DNA from: a virus
Length of the DNA: 25,127 nucleotides
Reading direction: 5' to 3' (one strand)
IMG/VR virus record: IMGVR_UViG_3300009074_000029
Location: 1-25,127 of that record
Below, piece after piece: positions 6,300 through 14,045 of this stretch. The position numbers and the translations under genes are program-made. Position 1 is the first letter of the stretch, and each line of letters starts with the position of its first letter. The notes under the pieces were generated by a model. That model searched no databases. It was not told where the DNA came from and worked only from the letters and a program-made list of their open reading frames with translations.

Positions 6300-6651
6300 G
6301 ATTCATTGCCTTGTTTATGTTGTTAACATAGTCTTCGACCATTTGGCGGAAATCGCTTCCAGCATATATTAGTTTGGCATACGTGTAAGCTTCTAATGTA
6401 TTAAAGGTGAACACAGTATGGTTCCGGCTACTTTCAGTAACATTAAAATCGCCGGAAACTTGAAAACGCAACATTGATTCAGCATTTTTACTAAAGATAG
6501 TTCGGTATCCTAATCGGACTGGAGTAAGCAGCCGCCCGTTATTTTCGCTGGCATGCCAGAAGCTAGCATGCCAGACTTTCATATCACAACAAGGTCCAGC
6601 CATCGAAAATCTCACCTCTACTCCGCCGTCAGTGGTTGATGGCGTCATCAT
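6283..6651 (-). CDS. Small protein of the 'MxKL' family, member 4
   Basis: A 122-residue unknown protein. It contains WHAS-F-WHAS at about residues 27-35, made by a 15-base tandem duplication in the DNA, and a Cys pair (GPCCDMKV). The family motif HTVFTFNTLEAYTYAKLIYAG lies at about residues 78-98, with Tyr where siblings have Met. A helical tail follows (FRQMVEDYVNNINKAM). Its ATG overlaps the exonuclease stop as ATGA. No catalytic signature is visible. Confidence 0.74.
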   Translation of the reverse strand: MMTPSTTDGGVEVRFSMAGPCCDMKVWHASFWHASENNGRLLTPVRLGYRTIFSKNAESMLRFQVSGDFNVTESSRNHTVFTFNTLEAYTYAKLIYAGSDFRQMVEDYVNNINKAMNHAGTD

Positions 6652-7181
6652 TTCTTCATATTAAAGTGCTTGAACACTTTGCGCAGTGCATTGGCCTGTG
6701 CTTTTGCATCCTCTAGAGCATGGTGCTCTAGATAGCTTTCATCTTTGCGCAAATCGTAAGGCATACGCTTGAGGAATTGACGGCTGTCACCAACGTCCCA
6801 ATGTGGCCACGGAACAGGCTCGCCCATTTGATTGTACATATGTTCCATGATAGTTGTGTCCATAAAGCCCTGTTGCCAGATACCATTACAGCCAACATAC
6901 CATTTCTTAAGAGCGCGAAGCATAGTGCGGACATCTACACGATCATCGTCACTAAATGCTTCGTTCTGTGCCGCAGCGGTTTGTCGGCCCCACCAAGTTA
7001 GTGTGCCATCATCAATTACTCTGCCAAGCTTGTCTTGCTCTTCAATGTCCACACGCATATATAATTCACTATGCATTGGTGCTTCATTGAAGGGATCAAA
7101 CTTTATGCAGCCAATTGTTAGGACTTGCGCATCAGGCGAAGTCGCCATCGTCTCCAAGTCTATCATACCCCATGTTGTCAT
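6648..7181 (-). CDS. DEDDh 3'-5' exonuclease (DexA/Rv2179c-like)
   Basis: A 177-residue RNase H-fold exonuclease. The four acidic residues and the catalytic His are in the right order: MIDLETMA (Asp8, Glu10), GFMDTT (Asp108) and EHHALEDAKAQA (His153, Asp158). The block DDGTLTWWGRQ near residues 57-67 is typical of the T4 DexA and Rv2179c-like exoribonuclease group. T4 DexA degrades single-stranded DNA; the mycobacterial relative acts on RNA, so the substrate is open. It is the first gene behind a sigma70-like promoter and is followed without a gap by 'MxKL' family genes. Confidence 0.9.
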   Translation of the reverse strand: MTTWGMIDLETMATSPDAQVLTIGCIKFDPFNEAPMHSELYMRVDIEEQDKLGRVIDDGTLTWWGRQTAAAQNEAFSDDDRVDVRTMLRALKKWYVGCNGIWQQGFMDTTIMEHMYNQMGEPVPWPHWDVGDSRQFLKRMPYDLRKDESYLEHHALEDAKAQANALRKVFKHFNMKK

Positions 7182-7198
7182 TATATTTCCTTTGTATT

Positions 7199-7227
7199 AC
7201 ATTACACTATTTGCAGTGCAGTGTCAA
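7199..7227 (-). promoter_or_regulatory. Sigma70-like promoter for the exonuclease gene
   Basis: Minus strand TTGACA, 17 bases, TAATGT, with AAGGAA before the ATG at 7181. It begins in the short gap after the upstream gene. The -10 box is a weaker match than in other promoters of the window. Confidence 0.72.
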
Positions 7228-7234
7228 GTAAGTA

Positions 7235-7609
7235 TTAGGACTCATCTGTTTCAAGCCCCCAGCTTAGTTTTGCCATAACAAATGTTTCATCGTCATTGAA
7301 TGTGATAATGATACTGTCCTTCCAAAACTCAATCCCATTATCATAAGAAGGGTAATTCCAGCCTGGTATATGATAATCCACACCTCGTTCATAGCCTTTA
7401 TCTTTCATAAATTCTACAATTTGTTCTTCTGCCATGAGCCGGGTGTGTGGTTTGAAATGAAAAAAGAACTCCATAGCGCCATGCTTATATGGTCTACCAT
7501 TTGGCCACGTGTCGCGAAAGGCAGTCTTTTTGGTGTTTATGTTTCCTGTATCTGTTATTCGCCTTTTCACTGACGCACCTCCGACCATTAACACTTTTTG
7601 TTTACCCAT
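7235..7609 (-). CDS. Small protein of the 'MxKL' family, member 5
   Basis: A 124-residue unknown protein with one of the clearest copies of the family motif: SIIITFNDDETFVMAKLSWG at about residues 98-117. The N-terminus is basic (KRRITDTGNINTKK); the middle includes MEFFFHFKPHTRLMAEEQIV and EFMKDKGYERGVDYHIPGW, suggesting an alternating strand-helix-strand fold like small ferredoxin-type domains, though this is only a guess. Its ATG overlaps the previous sibling's stop by eight bases (7602-7609). Confidence 0.77.
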   Translation of the reverse strand: MGKQKVLMVGGASVKRRITDTGNINTKKTAFRDTWPNGRPYKHGAMEFFFHFKPHTRLMAEEQIVEFMKDKGYERGVDYHIPGWNYPSYDNGIEFWKDSIIITFNDDETFVMAKLSWGLETDES

Positions 7610-7910
7610 GTAAAAGTTTCACCATTATAAATTCTTCATCATCATTAAAATTGATGCGGAATGCGCATTGCTTACAGTCAAAGTCCATTGTGAGATTTTG
7701 AGAATTAATATTCCACTTATCACGTAACTCCACATGCACCAATTTAGCAAACTGTAGTTCCTGCAGTTCCGAAAATTTCTTAGGTCCGATATTCGGAAGC
7801 GCGTTACAGCTAGCATACATATGTGGACCATCAATCCAGATTACAGGTTGAAATCGAACTGGTGTCGATTTACTAAACCTCTTTTGTCGCCGAGAACCAC
7901 TGTTAGCCAT
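7602..7910 (-). CDS. Small protein of the 'MxKL' family, member 6
   Basis: A 102-residue unknown protein ending in CAFRINFNDDEEFIMVKLLHG, nearly the same C-terminal motif as the next gene. The N-terminus is basic (SRRQKRFSKSTPVRF). The central part (FSELQELQFAKLVHVELRDK) has helix-strand character, and a lone Cys pair occurs (CKQC near residues 79-82). It overlaps the topoisomerase gp52 gene by eight bases at its start and its sibling by eight at its end. No known family. Confidence 0.77.
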   Translation of the reverse strand: MANSGSRRQKRFSKSTPVRFQPVIWIDGPHMYASCNALPNIGPKKFSELQELQFAKLVHVELRDKWNINSQNLTMDFDCKQCAFRINFNDDEEFIMVKLLHG

Positions 7911-9225
7911 CTAATGCATCCAAGTCTTCTATATACTGTGAATTTGGTGTCGCTTTCTTCCAATATACAAGTGTCTTCTTTGCCTCAACAATTTCCTTGC
8001 GCAGTGCTACAACTTGCTCTTTAGTAAGGCTCATAAAGTTGAGTGCAAGCAAACGGCTGATGTCTGTATCTAGTGCAGTTGAATTTTTCAACACCTGCTC
8101 ACCAACTTGCTTGCGCGACTGGTTCTTGAACAGGATTTTGTCATCCAATACACCTTCAATGAACTCAATCTTGACTTTTAGCCAACGCAAGAGTTCAACG
8201 TTCAGTTTAATTGCAAGATCAATACGCTTTTGCAACACACCTAGGCGGAAGTCAACAAAGTCACGGATAAGGTCACGCGGGTCGTCATACTCGCGCAGTA
8301 CATCGTCAGGACCAATTACGTTGAGGTTTTCACTGTGGTTCTTAGCCAGCTTAAACTTGCGAAGGATCTCAGCGTCTTTCCATTTGGCTGACGTATTTTG
8401 CTTTAGAATGACCTCAAAGCGGAAGCCTCGGCTATCGGTTTGATCATCATAGCTAACAATCATACCATCATCTTCCAAGTCATCCAGGACTTTAATGTAG
8501 CTTTCACGATCATAGCCGTACGGGATTTCTTCGATGAACAGTTTTGTCTTGCCTGCCTTACGGAAAGTACCTGTACAAACATATCTGTCTGCTACACTGT
8601 CATAATGTGTAGTGCCACGGAAGTCTGGAAACTTGATGTTAATTTCACGACGCGGGGTCTTGCCTTCTAACAATGTGCGGATGTATGCTTTAATATCAGC
8701 TTCATCACGCGGTAGAATGTTTGTCGCAAAGCCTGTCGCAATGCCTGACGCGCCGTTGAGTAGTACAAGGGGCAACACTGGCAAGTAGAAAGCTGGTGGA
8801 GAAATCTCTGGATCCTCATGCTCAGGACTGAGGTCAATATCCTTGATGTATTTGTCGAAGTTTGAGCTTACTTTGGTGTAAACATAACGGGACGCACCAG
8901 CAGCTTGGACCTGACGTGTGCCAAAGCTACCACGTCCTTCTACAAGGCAGATGTTATTGCGCCATGTTGCAGCCATAAGCTGACCAGCACCAGCAGCACT
9001 TACTTCGCCGTGATTGTAACCGTAGTCACTCACGACACCAGAGACGGCACTGACCTTCTTAAAGTCACGCCGTGAGTTTTGCAGACTGGAATAGAGATAG
9101 AAACGTTGCACTGGCTTCATGCCGTCAATCATGTTAGGGATTGCTCGGCTGGCTACAGTGTATTGTGCGAAGTCCAACATTTCATTTAGTGCGACTTCGC
9201 TTAGTTTATATTGTTTATTTGTCAC
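7903..9225 (-). CDS. 52: DNA topoisomerase II medium subunit (T4 gp52-like)
   Basis: A 440-residue type IIA topoisomerase breakage-reunion subunit. The active-site region is QVQAAGASRYVYTKVS, with the DNA-linking Tyr at residue 114 following the conserved Arg. VASRAIPNMIDGMKPVQR at about 24-41 and LPLVLLNGASGIATGFATNI near 160 are standard GyrA/ParC/gp52 landmarks. Length matches T4 gp52 (about 440), lacking the C-terminal beta-pinwheel of GyrA. With the large subunit it relaxes supercoils ahead of phage forks. The start is a GTG at 9225 directly after the previous TAA, with GGAAGGG upstream. Confidence 0.96.
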   Translation of the reverse strand: MTNKQYKLSEVALNEMLDFAQYTVASRAIPNMIDGMKPVQRFYLYSSLQNSRRDFKKVSAVSGVVSDYGYNHGEVSAAGAGQLMAATWRNNICLVEGRGSFGTRQVQAAGASRYVYTKVSSNFDKYIKDIDLSPEHEDPEISPPAFYLPVLPLVLLNGASGIATGFATNILPRDEADIKAYIRTLLEGKTPRREINIKFPDFRGTTHYDSVADRYVCTGTFRKAGKTKLFIEEIPYGYDRESYIKVLDDLEDDGMIVSYDDQTDSRGFRFEVILKQNTSAKWKDAEILRKFKLAKNHSENLNVIGPDDVLREYDDPRDLIRDFVDFRLGVLQKRIDLAIKLNVELLRWLKVKIEFIEGVLDDKILFKNQSRKQVGEQVLKNSTALDTDISRLLALNFMSLTKEQVVALRKEIVEAKKTLVYWKKATPNSQYIEDLDALDG

Positions 9226-9444
9226 TTAGTTTTTTACCCTTCCGGTAATGCCTTGCAGCTTGCGAATCTTGGTGTGCGCAATGTCTTTTACCGCATCATA
9301 TACTTCGTTAAATTCTTTGTTGTAGATAAAAGCAACCATCCCCACATCATTTTCATCTGGGTGAGCAAACATGTTGCCCATGTAATTATGGAAATAGGCT
9401 TCTCCGGCATGAAATACAGCTTGTTTGTATGTTTTCGATCGCAT
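9226..9444 (-). CDS. Small hypothetical protein (72 aa)
   Basis: A 72-residue unknown protein, starting at ATG 9444 (MRSKTYKQAVFHAGEAY), which has GGAAG seven bases upstream; a TTG twelve bases earlier is less likely. The middle HNYMGNMFAHPDENDVGMVA is followed by an amphipathic helix (FNEVYDAVKDIAHTKIRKL). It is abutted by the gp52 GTG on one side and lies one base after the stop of the upstream gene. Its position suggests a replication operon, nothing more. Confidence 0.7.
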   Translation of the reverse strand: MRSKTYKQAVFHAGEAYFHNYMGNMFAHPDENDVGMVAFIYNKEFNEVYDAVKDIAHTKIRKLQGITGRVKN

Positions 9445-9445
9445 G

Positions 9446-9637
9446 TCAGCTTCCAATTATTACTAATTCAGGATACCTGTCTTTCAGATCATTACGGTAT
9501 TGATCAGCATCAATCCAAGTACCGTTAGCATCACGGACGACCCAATGGTCATTGTGCGGCATTTTGCTGAGTGGATTAATAGTGTGCCACTCGCGCTGCG
9601 CAGTTAGCACTCTGGGGGGCATTTCACTAAACATCAT
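9446..9637 (-). CDS. Small hypothetical protein (63 aa)
   Basis: A 63-residue unknown protein. HNDHWVVRDANGTWIDADQY near residues 28-47 reads as a beta hairpin, and the end YPELVIIGS is a hydrophobic strand. The ATG at 9637 overlaps the upstream TGA by four bases; a second ATG follows at once, so the first residue is uncertain by one codon. Unknown family. Confidence 0.66.
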   Translation of the reverse strand: MMFSEMPPRVLTAQREWHTINPLSKMPHNDHWVVRDANGTWIDADQYRNDLKDRYPELVIIGS

Positions 9638-9918
9638 GACAGGTCCTCTGCAAGCAGGTAAGTGTTGCCTTCCTGCTCTGCCTTTTCCCAGGCTTCGAAC
9701 ATGAAGAAGTCTTCGCGGGGAGCAGCGTAGTAAGTGATGCCCTTCTCCGCAGTGAACTCGCGGAAGATAGCAATACCTTCATCGCTATATTGCTCAACGT
9801 CACCAAACAGGGCTTTGCCTGCGGCACCGTAAGAAAGCTGGTAACCGTCCAGCAACTTGACTGTGCCGTGCATATTGACAACAAGCGCCTCGAGATTAAT
9901 GTGATCAAAACGTGACAT
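9634..9918 (-). CDS. Hypothetical protein (94 aa)
   Basis: A 94-residue acidic protein of unknown function. It starts MSRFDHINLEALVVNMHGTV and contains LSYGAAGKALFGDVEQYSDE and YYAAPREDFFMFEAWEKAE. Its GC content appears somewhat higher than that of the nearby small genes. Its start overlaps the upstream TAA by one base (TAATG at 9918) and its stop overlaps the next ATG. I see no catalytic or binding motif. Confidence 0.7.
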   Translation of the reverse strand: MSRFDHINLEALVVNMHGTVKLLDGYQLSYGAAGKALFGDVEQYSDEGIAIFREFTAEKGITYYAAPREDFFMFEAWEKAEQEGNTYLLAEDLS

Positions 9919-10136
9919 TATACTTCCTCTCCAACTGCGCGGCGGTCGCGTACATCGCTAACACCCCATGCTCTTCGTGCGATGCTTGGGCAAGTGCAAT
10001 GCAGAATATCGACTACAGCACCTGTTTTGGTTTCGCGTAGCAATGCCAGTACAGGATACAGTTTGCTTACGCGGCCGTTTGCCTCGTCAATTTCGCTATC
10101 ACAGTGATTTTGGATTTCAATGTAGTGCGTTGACAT
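9918..10136 (-). CDS. Small hypothetical protein (72 aa)
   Basis: A 72-residue unknown protein and first gene behind one of the shared-module promoters. Residues about 26-43 (YPVLALLRETKTGAVVDI) look like two beta strands, followed by LHCTCPSIARRAWG, which has two closely spaced cysteines, and a basic, charged end (DVRDRRAVGEEV). The CxC could bind metal but lacks the second pair usually seen in zinc knuckles. It leads the short run 10136-7903 that ends with topoisomerase gp52. Confidence 0.72.
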   Translation of the reverse strand: MSTHYIEIQNHCDSEIDEANGRVSKLYPVLALLRETKTGAVVDILHCTCPSIARRAWGVSDVRDRRAVGEEV

Positions 10137-10164
10137 GTTTTATTTCCTCTTTGCTTACAATACC

Positions 10165-10193
10165 AATATAAAGCAAAGTGCCATGCTTGTCAA
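10165..10193 (-). promoter_or_regulatory. Shared-module sigma70-like promoter (gene at 10136)
   Basis: Minus strand TTGACA, 17 bases, TATATT. An inverted repeat, CTTTGCTT then TAAGCAAAG (arms 10171-10178 and 10149-10157), straddles the -10 box. The right arm runs straight into the ribosome site AAAGAGG. Confidence 0.86.
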
Positions 10194-10196
10194 GCC

Positions 10197-10379
10197 TTAT
10201 CCACTAATATATGGACCTTTTTTGGGTCTGTACCATATTTTCTGGTGGTGGATATGTGCTAACAATGCAGCTATCTTGCGCTTCTCTGCATCGTCTGCCG
10301 TTGCTAACTGTGCATTTAATGCAGCTTCAATCAAAGCAATGTCGTGCATATCTAAGTCAAACTTACGATTGTAACCCAT
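10197..10379 (-). CDS. Small hypothetical protein (60 aa), cyanophage-like
   Basis: A 60-residue protein starting MGYNRKFDLDMHDIALIEAA, followed by a helix (LNAQLATADDAEKRKIAALL) and ending HHQKIWYRPKKGPYISG. The opening 'YNRxFDLDxxDIxLIE' and the 'HxQKxWYRPK' ending are features I recall in small conserved proteins of cyanophage T4-likes. ATG 10379 overlaps the upstream TAA by one base (TAATG), which decides the start; a longer form in the same frame would run deep into the upstream gene. Function unknown. Confidence 0.76.
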   Translation of the reverse strand: MGYNRKFDLDMHDIALIEAALNAQLATADDAEKRKIAALLAHIHHQKIWYRPKKGPYISG

Positions 10380-10540
10380 TACTTGTATGCTTGTTGTCTC
10401 TGTGCTTGTTCTTCCCAATAGCTATCAGGCTGGCGTTGGGCAGTACGGAGGATGGGATCATATTTGGTGATCTTGTCTTCTACTAGGTATTCATATCGTG
10501 CAAGTGTGGCTTTCTTGATTGTGGATGCTTCAGGGCTCAT
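10379..10540 (-). CDS. Small hypothetical protein (53 aa)
   Basis: A 53-residue protein starting MSPEASTIKKATLARYEYLV and ending in a Gln/Arg-rich segment (YWEEQAQRQQAYK). The ATG at 10540 overlaps the topoisomerase large-subunit stop as ATGA, which I used to choose this start over longer in-frame alternatives that would lie inside the topoisomerase gene. It is translationally coupled to the topoisomerase; no function can be assigned. Confidence 0.7.
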   Translation of the reverse strand: MSPEASTIKKATLARYEYLVEDKITKYDPILRTAQRQPDSYWEEQAQRQQAYK

Positions 10541-12393
10541 TTGATCATTTCCGGTGTTTCTGCTTTCAACCATTGTTTCCGCGGTTCCGAATCTTTCCCG
10601 AACATTACTGTGAACCATTTTTCATTATCAATTTCGATAACGTCAAAGCGCGGCTGGTTGATAATGACATCGTATTCTTTTTCAGTCAAGGACGCAAGTC
10701 CCTTGATGTAACGGTGATGCCAACCCGTGTTCTTGTTCTTGAACTCACGTGCCTCGTTATAGCTGTAGAACCACTTAAGGTCCTTGCCTTTGGTAGAGAT
10801 CATGATAGGAGTTCGAGTAATAGCAATGCGACCTTCTGTAAACAGACGCGGCCAAAACTTGTAGAAGAAAGATAACAACAGCCCGCTAATGTGATTTCCA
10901 TCGTGATCAGCATCAGCAAGTGTTGCTACCTTTTCATAGTCCATGTTATCAATACTGTCGGGGTCATTTATGTCGAGACCCAACACTGCGACGAGCTCGC
11001 TCAGCTCTTTGTTCTTGAGAACGTCTGCAGGCTTTTTATCGAATGTATTCATAACGACGCCGCGGAGCGGAAAACCACCAACTACCTTAGGATCACGAAC
11101 TTTGAGCAAGAAGCCCATAGCTGAGTCACCCTCGCAAAGGAACAGTGTGCTTTGTTTCGTGCTTGCTGCAACGTGCTTCTGTACCTTTACGCGGCGAAGT
11201 TTTTTCTGAGCGAGTGTAGCAGCCCGCTTGTCCGCGGCAGCCTTCCGAGCTACCTGAGCCTCGACAATAGGCTCGATGATGTCATCACATGCCATTACTT
11301 TCTTAGCAATTTGCTCGAATGTCAATGGGTCTGACGACTCATAGTGTCGACGTACATCGCTCTGTGAGCTTGTCAGCCGTTCTTTTGTCTGTGCGTCATA
11401 CTGTGGGTTCATGAAGTTACGGGCAAAGAGAACAAAGGTCAGCCCGCTCTTGATAGTGCTACGGCTAACTTCAACCTTATATTTGCGTTTAATCATACGC
11501 ACCATATCGTCAGTAACGCCGTTGATTACATAGTCGTTATACGCACCACCAAGTCGTGTGTTCACGCCGTTGATATAACCGTTTTGGCGGAAGCCGTCCT
11601 TGCTGTGGGCAATAATGAATACAACATCGTCACGTGACATAGTAACACTGCTACCATCTTCACCAGCATAGAGTTTGCTGTATTGTGTAACGTTGCGAGC
11701 TTTGACTAGCTTACCGTTCAGTTTGAATTTGATCTCAGGGAAAGCAATCTGCAAACTGTTAAGGCGATCATGAATAAGGTCATAATGATCACCTTCATCT
11801 AGATTTTTGACGCCCAATAGGCTGAAGTCAGGTCTAAAACTTACTTGCGTTCCAGAATCGTGTGTCGTCCTTTTTACTTCTTCAACTTGAGTAAAGTTAG
11901 CACCGTGTGTGCACGTCACGCGAACCTGTTGGCCCTTACTCCATGTCTCACCAATAAATTCAACACTCATAAAGTTTACACAAGCAGCGCCAACACCATT
12001 TGCGCCAATAGTAACGCGGTCATCGTCAAAGCTAGTGCCCGCACGAACTCTCGTCCATGCTGCCACAGGACGTATAAGCTTTTCGCCTGTTTCTGTGTCT
12101 GTGATTTCATCAAGTGGAATGCCTCGACCATTGTCGGTAACTGTGACTCGATTTTTCTGTACATTTACACTAACCTCGTTTGCGTATTTGAATTGAGTAC
12201 GGATGGCTTCGTCGATACTGTTGTCCAGTATTTCATCGACCATTTTAAGCAGCGCAGGAACATAGCTGACGGTTTTCCATTCGCCTAGCACAAACCGCGC
12301 CACATCTTCTTTGGCAGTGCTGCCAAGATACATGCCCGTGCGCTTTCTTACATGCTCACGGGCACTCATAATCTGAAATTCTTCTTTAGACAT
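10537..12393 (-). CDS. 39: DNA topoisomerase II large (ATPase) subunit, gp39/gp60 in one gene
   Basis: A 618-residue GyrB/gp39-type subunit. The GHKL ATPase domain shows EILDNSIDEA (~54-63), VTDNGRGIP (~85-93), GANGVGAACVNFMS (~130-143) and the QTK switch lysine near 337. The TOPRIM domain shows LCEGDSAMG (~419-427) and the metal-binding DADHDG (~494-499). In T4 this protein is split between genes 39 and 60, with a translational bypass in 60; here both parts form one continuous frame. With gp52 it makes the phage topoisomerase. It follows its own promoter. Confidence 0.96.
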   Translation of the reverse strand: MSKEEFQIMSAREHVRKRTGMYLGSTAKEDVARFVLGEWKTVSYVPALLKMVDEILDNSIDEAIRTQFKYANEVSVNVQKNRVTVTDNGRGIPLDEITDTETGEKLIRPVAAWTRVRAGTSFDDDRVTIGANGVGAACVNFMSVEFIGETWSKGQQVRVTCTHGANFTQVEEVKRTTHDSGTQVSFRPDFSLLGVKNLDEGDHYDLIHDRLNSLQIAFPEIKFKLNGKLVKARNVTQYSKLYAGEDGSSVTMSRDDVVFIIAHSKDGFRQNGYINGVNTRLGGAYNDYVINGVTDDMVRMIKRKYKVEVSRSTIKSGLTFVLFARNFMNPQYDAQTKERLTSSQSDVRRHYESSDPLTFEQIAKKVMACDDIIEPIVEAQVARKAAADKRAATLAQKKLRRVKVQKHVAASTKQSTLFLCEGDSAMGFLLKVRDPKVVGGFPLRGVVMNTFDKKPADVLKNKELSELVAVLGLDINDPDSIDNMDYEKVATLADADHDGNHISGLLLSFFYKFWPRLFTEGRIAITRTPIMISTKGKDLKWFYSYNEAREFKNKNTGWHHRYIKGLASLTEKEYDVIINQPRFDVIEIDNEKWFTVMFGKDSEPRKQWLKAETPEMIK

Positions 12394-12419
12394 TGTGATC
12401 CCAGTTTTTGTTATTCTTA

Positions 12420-12448
12420 CTTATACGGCATACAAGGAGAAATGTCAA
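12420..12448 (-). promoter_or_regulatory. Sigma70-like promoter for the topoisomerase large subunit
   Basis: Minus strand TTGACA, 17 bases, TATAAG, 27 bases before the ATG. The TGA stop codon of the upstream gene is part of the TTGACA box. The shared inverted repeat is absent here. Confidence 0.85.
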
Positions 12449-12750
12449 TACCCAGGCTCACTATAATTTCGATCTTTGCGATACGTTGCAAAGCCCGCGA
12501 AGCCAAAGCTTGGGCAAATCATAATATATTCAGGCAACCCAACATCATCTTTTTCACCACCTTCACCAGTAATGAAATAGGCGCCAGTTTCTTCAGCACG
12601 TTCATGGACAATAGCTGTTTTAACTTTGTTAAGTATCACTGCAACCTGTAGACAATCTTCATGGGAGGCGACACTAAGGTCCGCACCCATTGCTTCAGCG
12701 AGTTGTGTATACCTACGCTGGAGATCTTCATAGCTAAGTTTATTTTCCAT
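12445..12750 (-). CDS. Hypothetical protein (101 aa)
   Basis: A 101-residue unknown protein. The first 55 residues are helical (LSYEDLQRRYTQLAEAMGAD, then CLQVAVILNKVKTAIVHERA). The second half is Gly- and aromatic-rich (TGAYFITGEGGEKDD, then IMICPSFGFAGFATYRKD). It has no signal peptide and no motif I can name. Its stop codon forms part of the -35 box of the next promoter, so transcription of the topoisomerase restarts right at its end. Confidence 0.72.
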   Translation of the reverse strand: MENKLSYEDLQRRYTQLAEAMGADLSVASHEDCLQVAVILNKVKTAIVHERAEETGAYFITGEGGEKDDVGLPEYIMICPSFGFAGFATYRKDRNYSEPGY

Positions 12751-13084
12751 TATTTTTTACCTCTTCATCTACAGTTGTTATTATTTGTTCTGCGCGATCT
12801 TTTGTCGCTTCTTCAACTAGTTCATCTAAACGATATTCTTCTGGGACAGTTTGTTCCATACTAATAACACCGCTTATACGATACCATTTGCCTTTTACTT
12901 CGATAGCACATACGTCTGGATCGAAACACACAATTTGTGGTTCACTATTGAAAGCTTGGTTAACAATGGTATTGGCGTCTTTGACTTCAAGTGCAACAAA
13001 GATAGAAACGGCAGTGGGTATGATCATTAGTGCTAACATAATAGACTTGCCTAGTGCTTGCGTTGTGAGTGATTGATTATCCAT
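12740..13084 (-). CDS. Single-pass membrane-anchored hypothetical protein
   Basis: A 114-residue protein with one N-terminal transmembrane segment, GKSIMLALMIIPTAVSIFVAL at about residues 11-31, preceded by a short polar stretch (MDNQSLTTQAL). The rest is probably periplasmic: PQIVCFDPDVCAIEVKGKWY contains a Cys pair that could form a disulfide, and the C-terminus is an acidic helix (RLDELVEEATKDRAEQI). I chose ATG 13084, giving an eight-base overlap with the upstream gene. Possible roles are envelope modification or exclusion; undetermined. Confidence 0.74.
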   Translation of the reverse strand: MDNQSLTTQALGKSIMLALMIIPTAVSIFVALEVKDANTIVNQAFNSEPQIVCFDPDVCAIEVKGKWYRISGVISMEQTVPEEYRLDELVEEATKDRAEQIITTVDEEVKNNGK

Positions 13085-13394
13085 TATCCAAATTCTGACA
13101 CAATTTAAGAGCAACCTCAAGTTGTCCTAGTGCATCTTCTACTAGTGGATATTTATCTGCTAAATCATTGATTCGTGATCGCCCCCTAAGCATGTCAAGG
13201 ACACGGTCAATAGCTTCCTCTGCATCCGGCGTCATGAACGGCTGATGGTCTCCAAATTCAATCCAGGTGTCACCATCATATACCACGAGACACTGCAACC
13301 CACTATCAAACCAAACAGTTCCACTCTGCGCGTTGTCAGGCGGATTACAGTTATTGATGTACCGTCGATGTGGAGAATAGATATATTTACTCAT
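13077..13394 (-). CDS. Hypothetical protein, possible small structural-type domain
   Basis: A 105-residue unknown protein. Its first half, NPPDNAQSGTVWFDSGLQCL followed by VVYDGDTWIEFGD, resembles the short 'GxxWFDxxxxxLxVYxGxxW' beta unit often found in phage tail-fibre and baseplate-associated proteins. The second half is helical (TPDAEEAIDRVLDMLRG and VEDALGQLEVALKLCQ). Its start overlaps the metallophosphoesterase stop as ATGA, and its end overlaps the membrane-protein gene. A structural link is a guess from the motif. Confidence 0.72.
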   Translation of the reverse strand: MSKYIYSPHRRYINNCNPPDNAQSGTVWFDSGLQCLVVYDGDTWIEFGDHQPFMTPDAEEAIDRVLDMLRGRSRINDLADKYPLVEDALGQLEVALKLCQNLDNG

Positions 13395-14041
13395 ACATCT
13401 ATTACCACAGTGTCAAGTTCGCCAATGCATTGAAACATGGTACGCCCATATTTGTGCTGCATAGTCGTATGCCAATGACCAAAATACCATTCGTCAGGTT
13501 GATGAATGTCCATTAGTGTGTCAAAAAACTGACCTGTCTTTGTTGGGTAGTGTATACCTCTGAGTAAGCCACTATCAAAGAACATTTCTTTCGACACTGT
13601 CCAAGGACAATCATGTGTGACCATTACACGCGGGCGCATAACATCATATATTTCAGCAAACCGATAAAACTCCGCAGTAGAACATTCTTCATCAGCCCAC
13701 CAATCAACCTCAGGTGTACGCCGATACCAGCCTGGAGGAGCGTCAGGATTATCAATACTCCAGGCGCCGCCAATAAACATCACATCGTTTTCGATAGTGC
13801 CATCAGCAATATACCCAACCATGTCGTTTTTACACTTTGAGGGCTTGTCGTGGTTACCACGGATAAAGCGGTGACGTCCGTCAGCATGAAATTCATTTAC
13901 ACGGTCATGCCAGTAGTCACCATAAAAGCCGATGCCAAAATCACCAATTTGTACAGTTGGGCCGTCAAAATCAGCAATAGAATGTGTCTGGTAATCATCC
14001 AACTTTCCGTGAATGTCGCCGATGAGTAGTAATTTATTCAT
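13391..14041 (-). CDS. Calcineurin-like metallophosphoesterase
   Basis: A 216-residue binuclear-metal phosphoesterase with all five family blocks: GDIHG (Asp9, His11), GDFG (Asp34), GNHD (Asn63, His64), VTHD (His143) and GHWH (His189, His191). Members hydrolyse phosphomonoesters or diesters, including nucleotides, diadenosine polyphosphates, RNA ends or cyclic nucleotides, so the substrate is not set by the fold. The next gene upstream is a 2H phosphodiesterase, and this pairing suggests a nucleotide-signal or RNA-end role. It is cytoplasmic, with no signal peptide. Confidence 0.92.
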   Translation of the reverse strand: MNKLLLIGDIHGKLDDYQTHSIADFDGPTVQIGDFGIGFYGDYWHDRVNEFHADGRHRFIRGNHDKPSKCKNDMVGYIADGTIENDVMFIGGAWSIDNPDAPPGWYRRTPEVDWWADEECSTAEFYRFAEIYDVMRPRVMVTHDCPWTVSKEMFFDSGLLRGIHYPTKTGQFFDTLMDIHQPDEWYFGHWHTTMQHKYGRTMFQCIGELDTVVIDV

Positions 14042-14045
14042 TTTG

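Noticed and set aside
6832-7278. Long plus-strand open frame opposite the exonuclease gene
   Set aside because: It mirrors codons of a clear DEDDh exonuclease and continues through that gene's promoter. It is best explained as a shadow frame.
7602-7910. Zinc finger in a small 'MxKL' protein
   Set aside because: Only a single CxxC and one earlier Cys are present, without a second ligand pair at sensible spacing.
10537-12393. A gene 60-type translational bypass in the topoisomerase
   Set aside because: The large subunit reads through in one frame from the ATPase to the TOPRIM domain and on to its end, so no split or bypass is needed.
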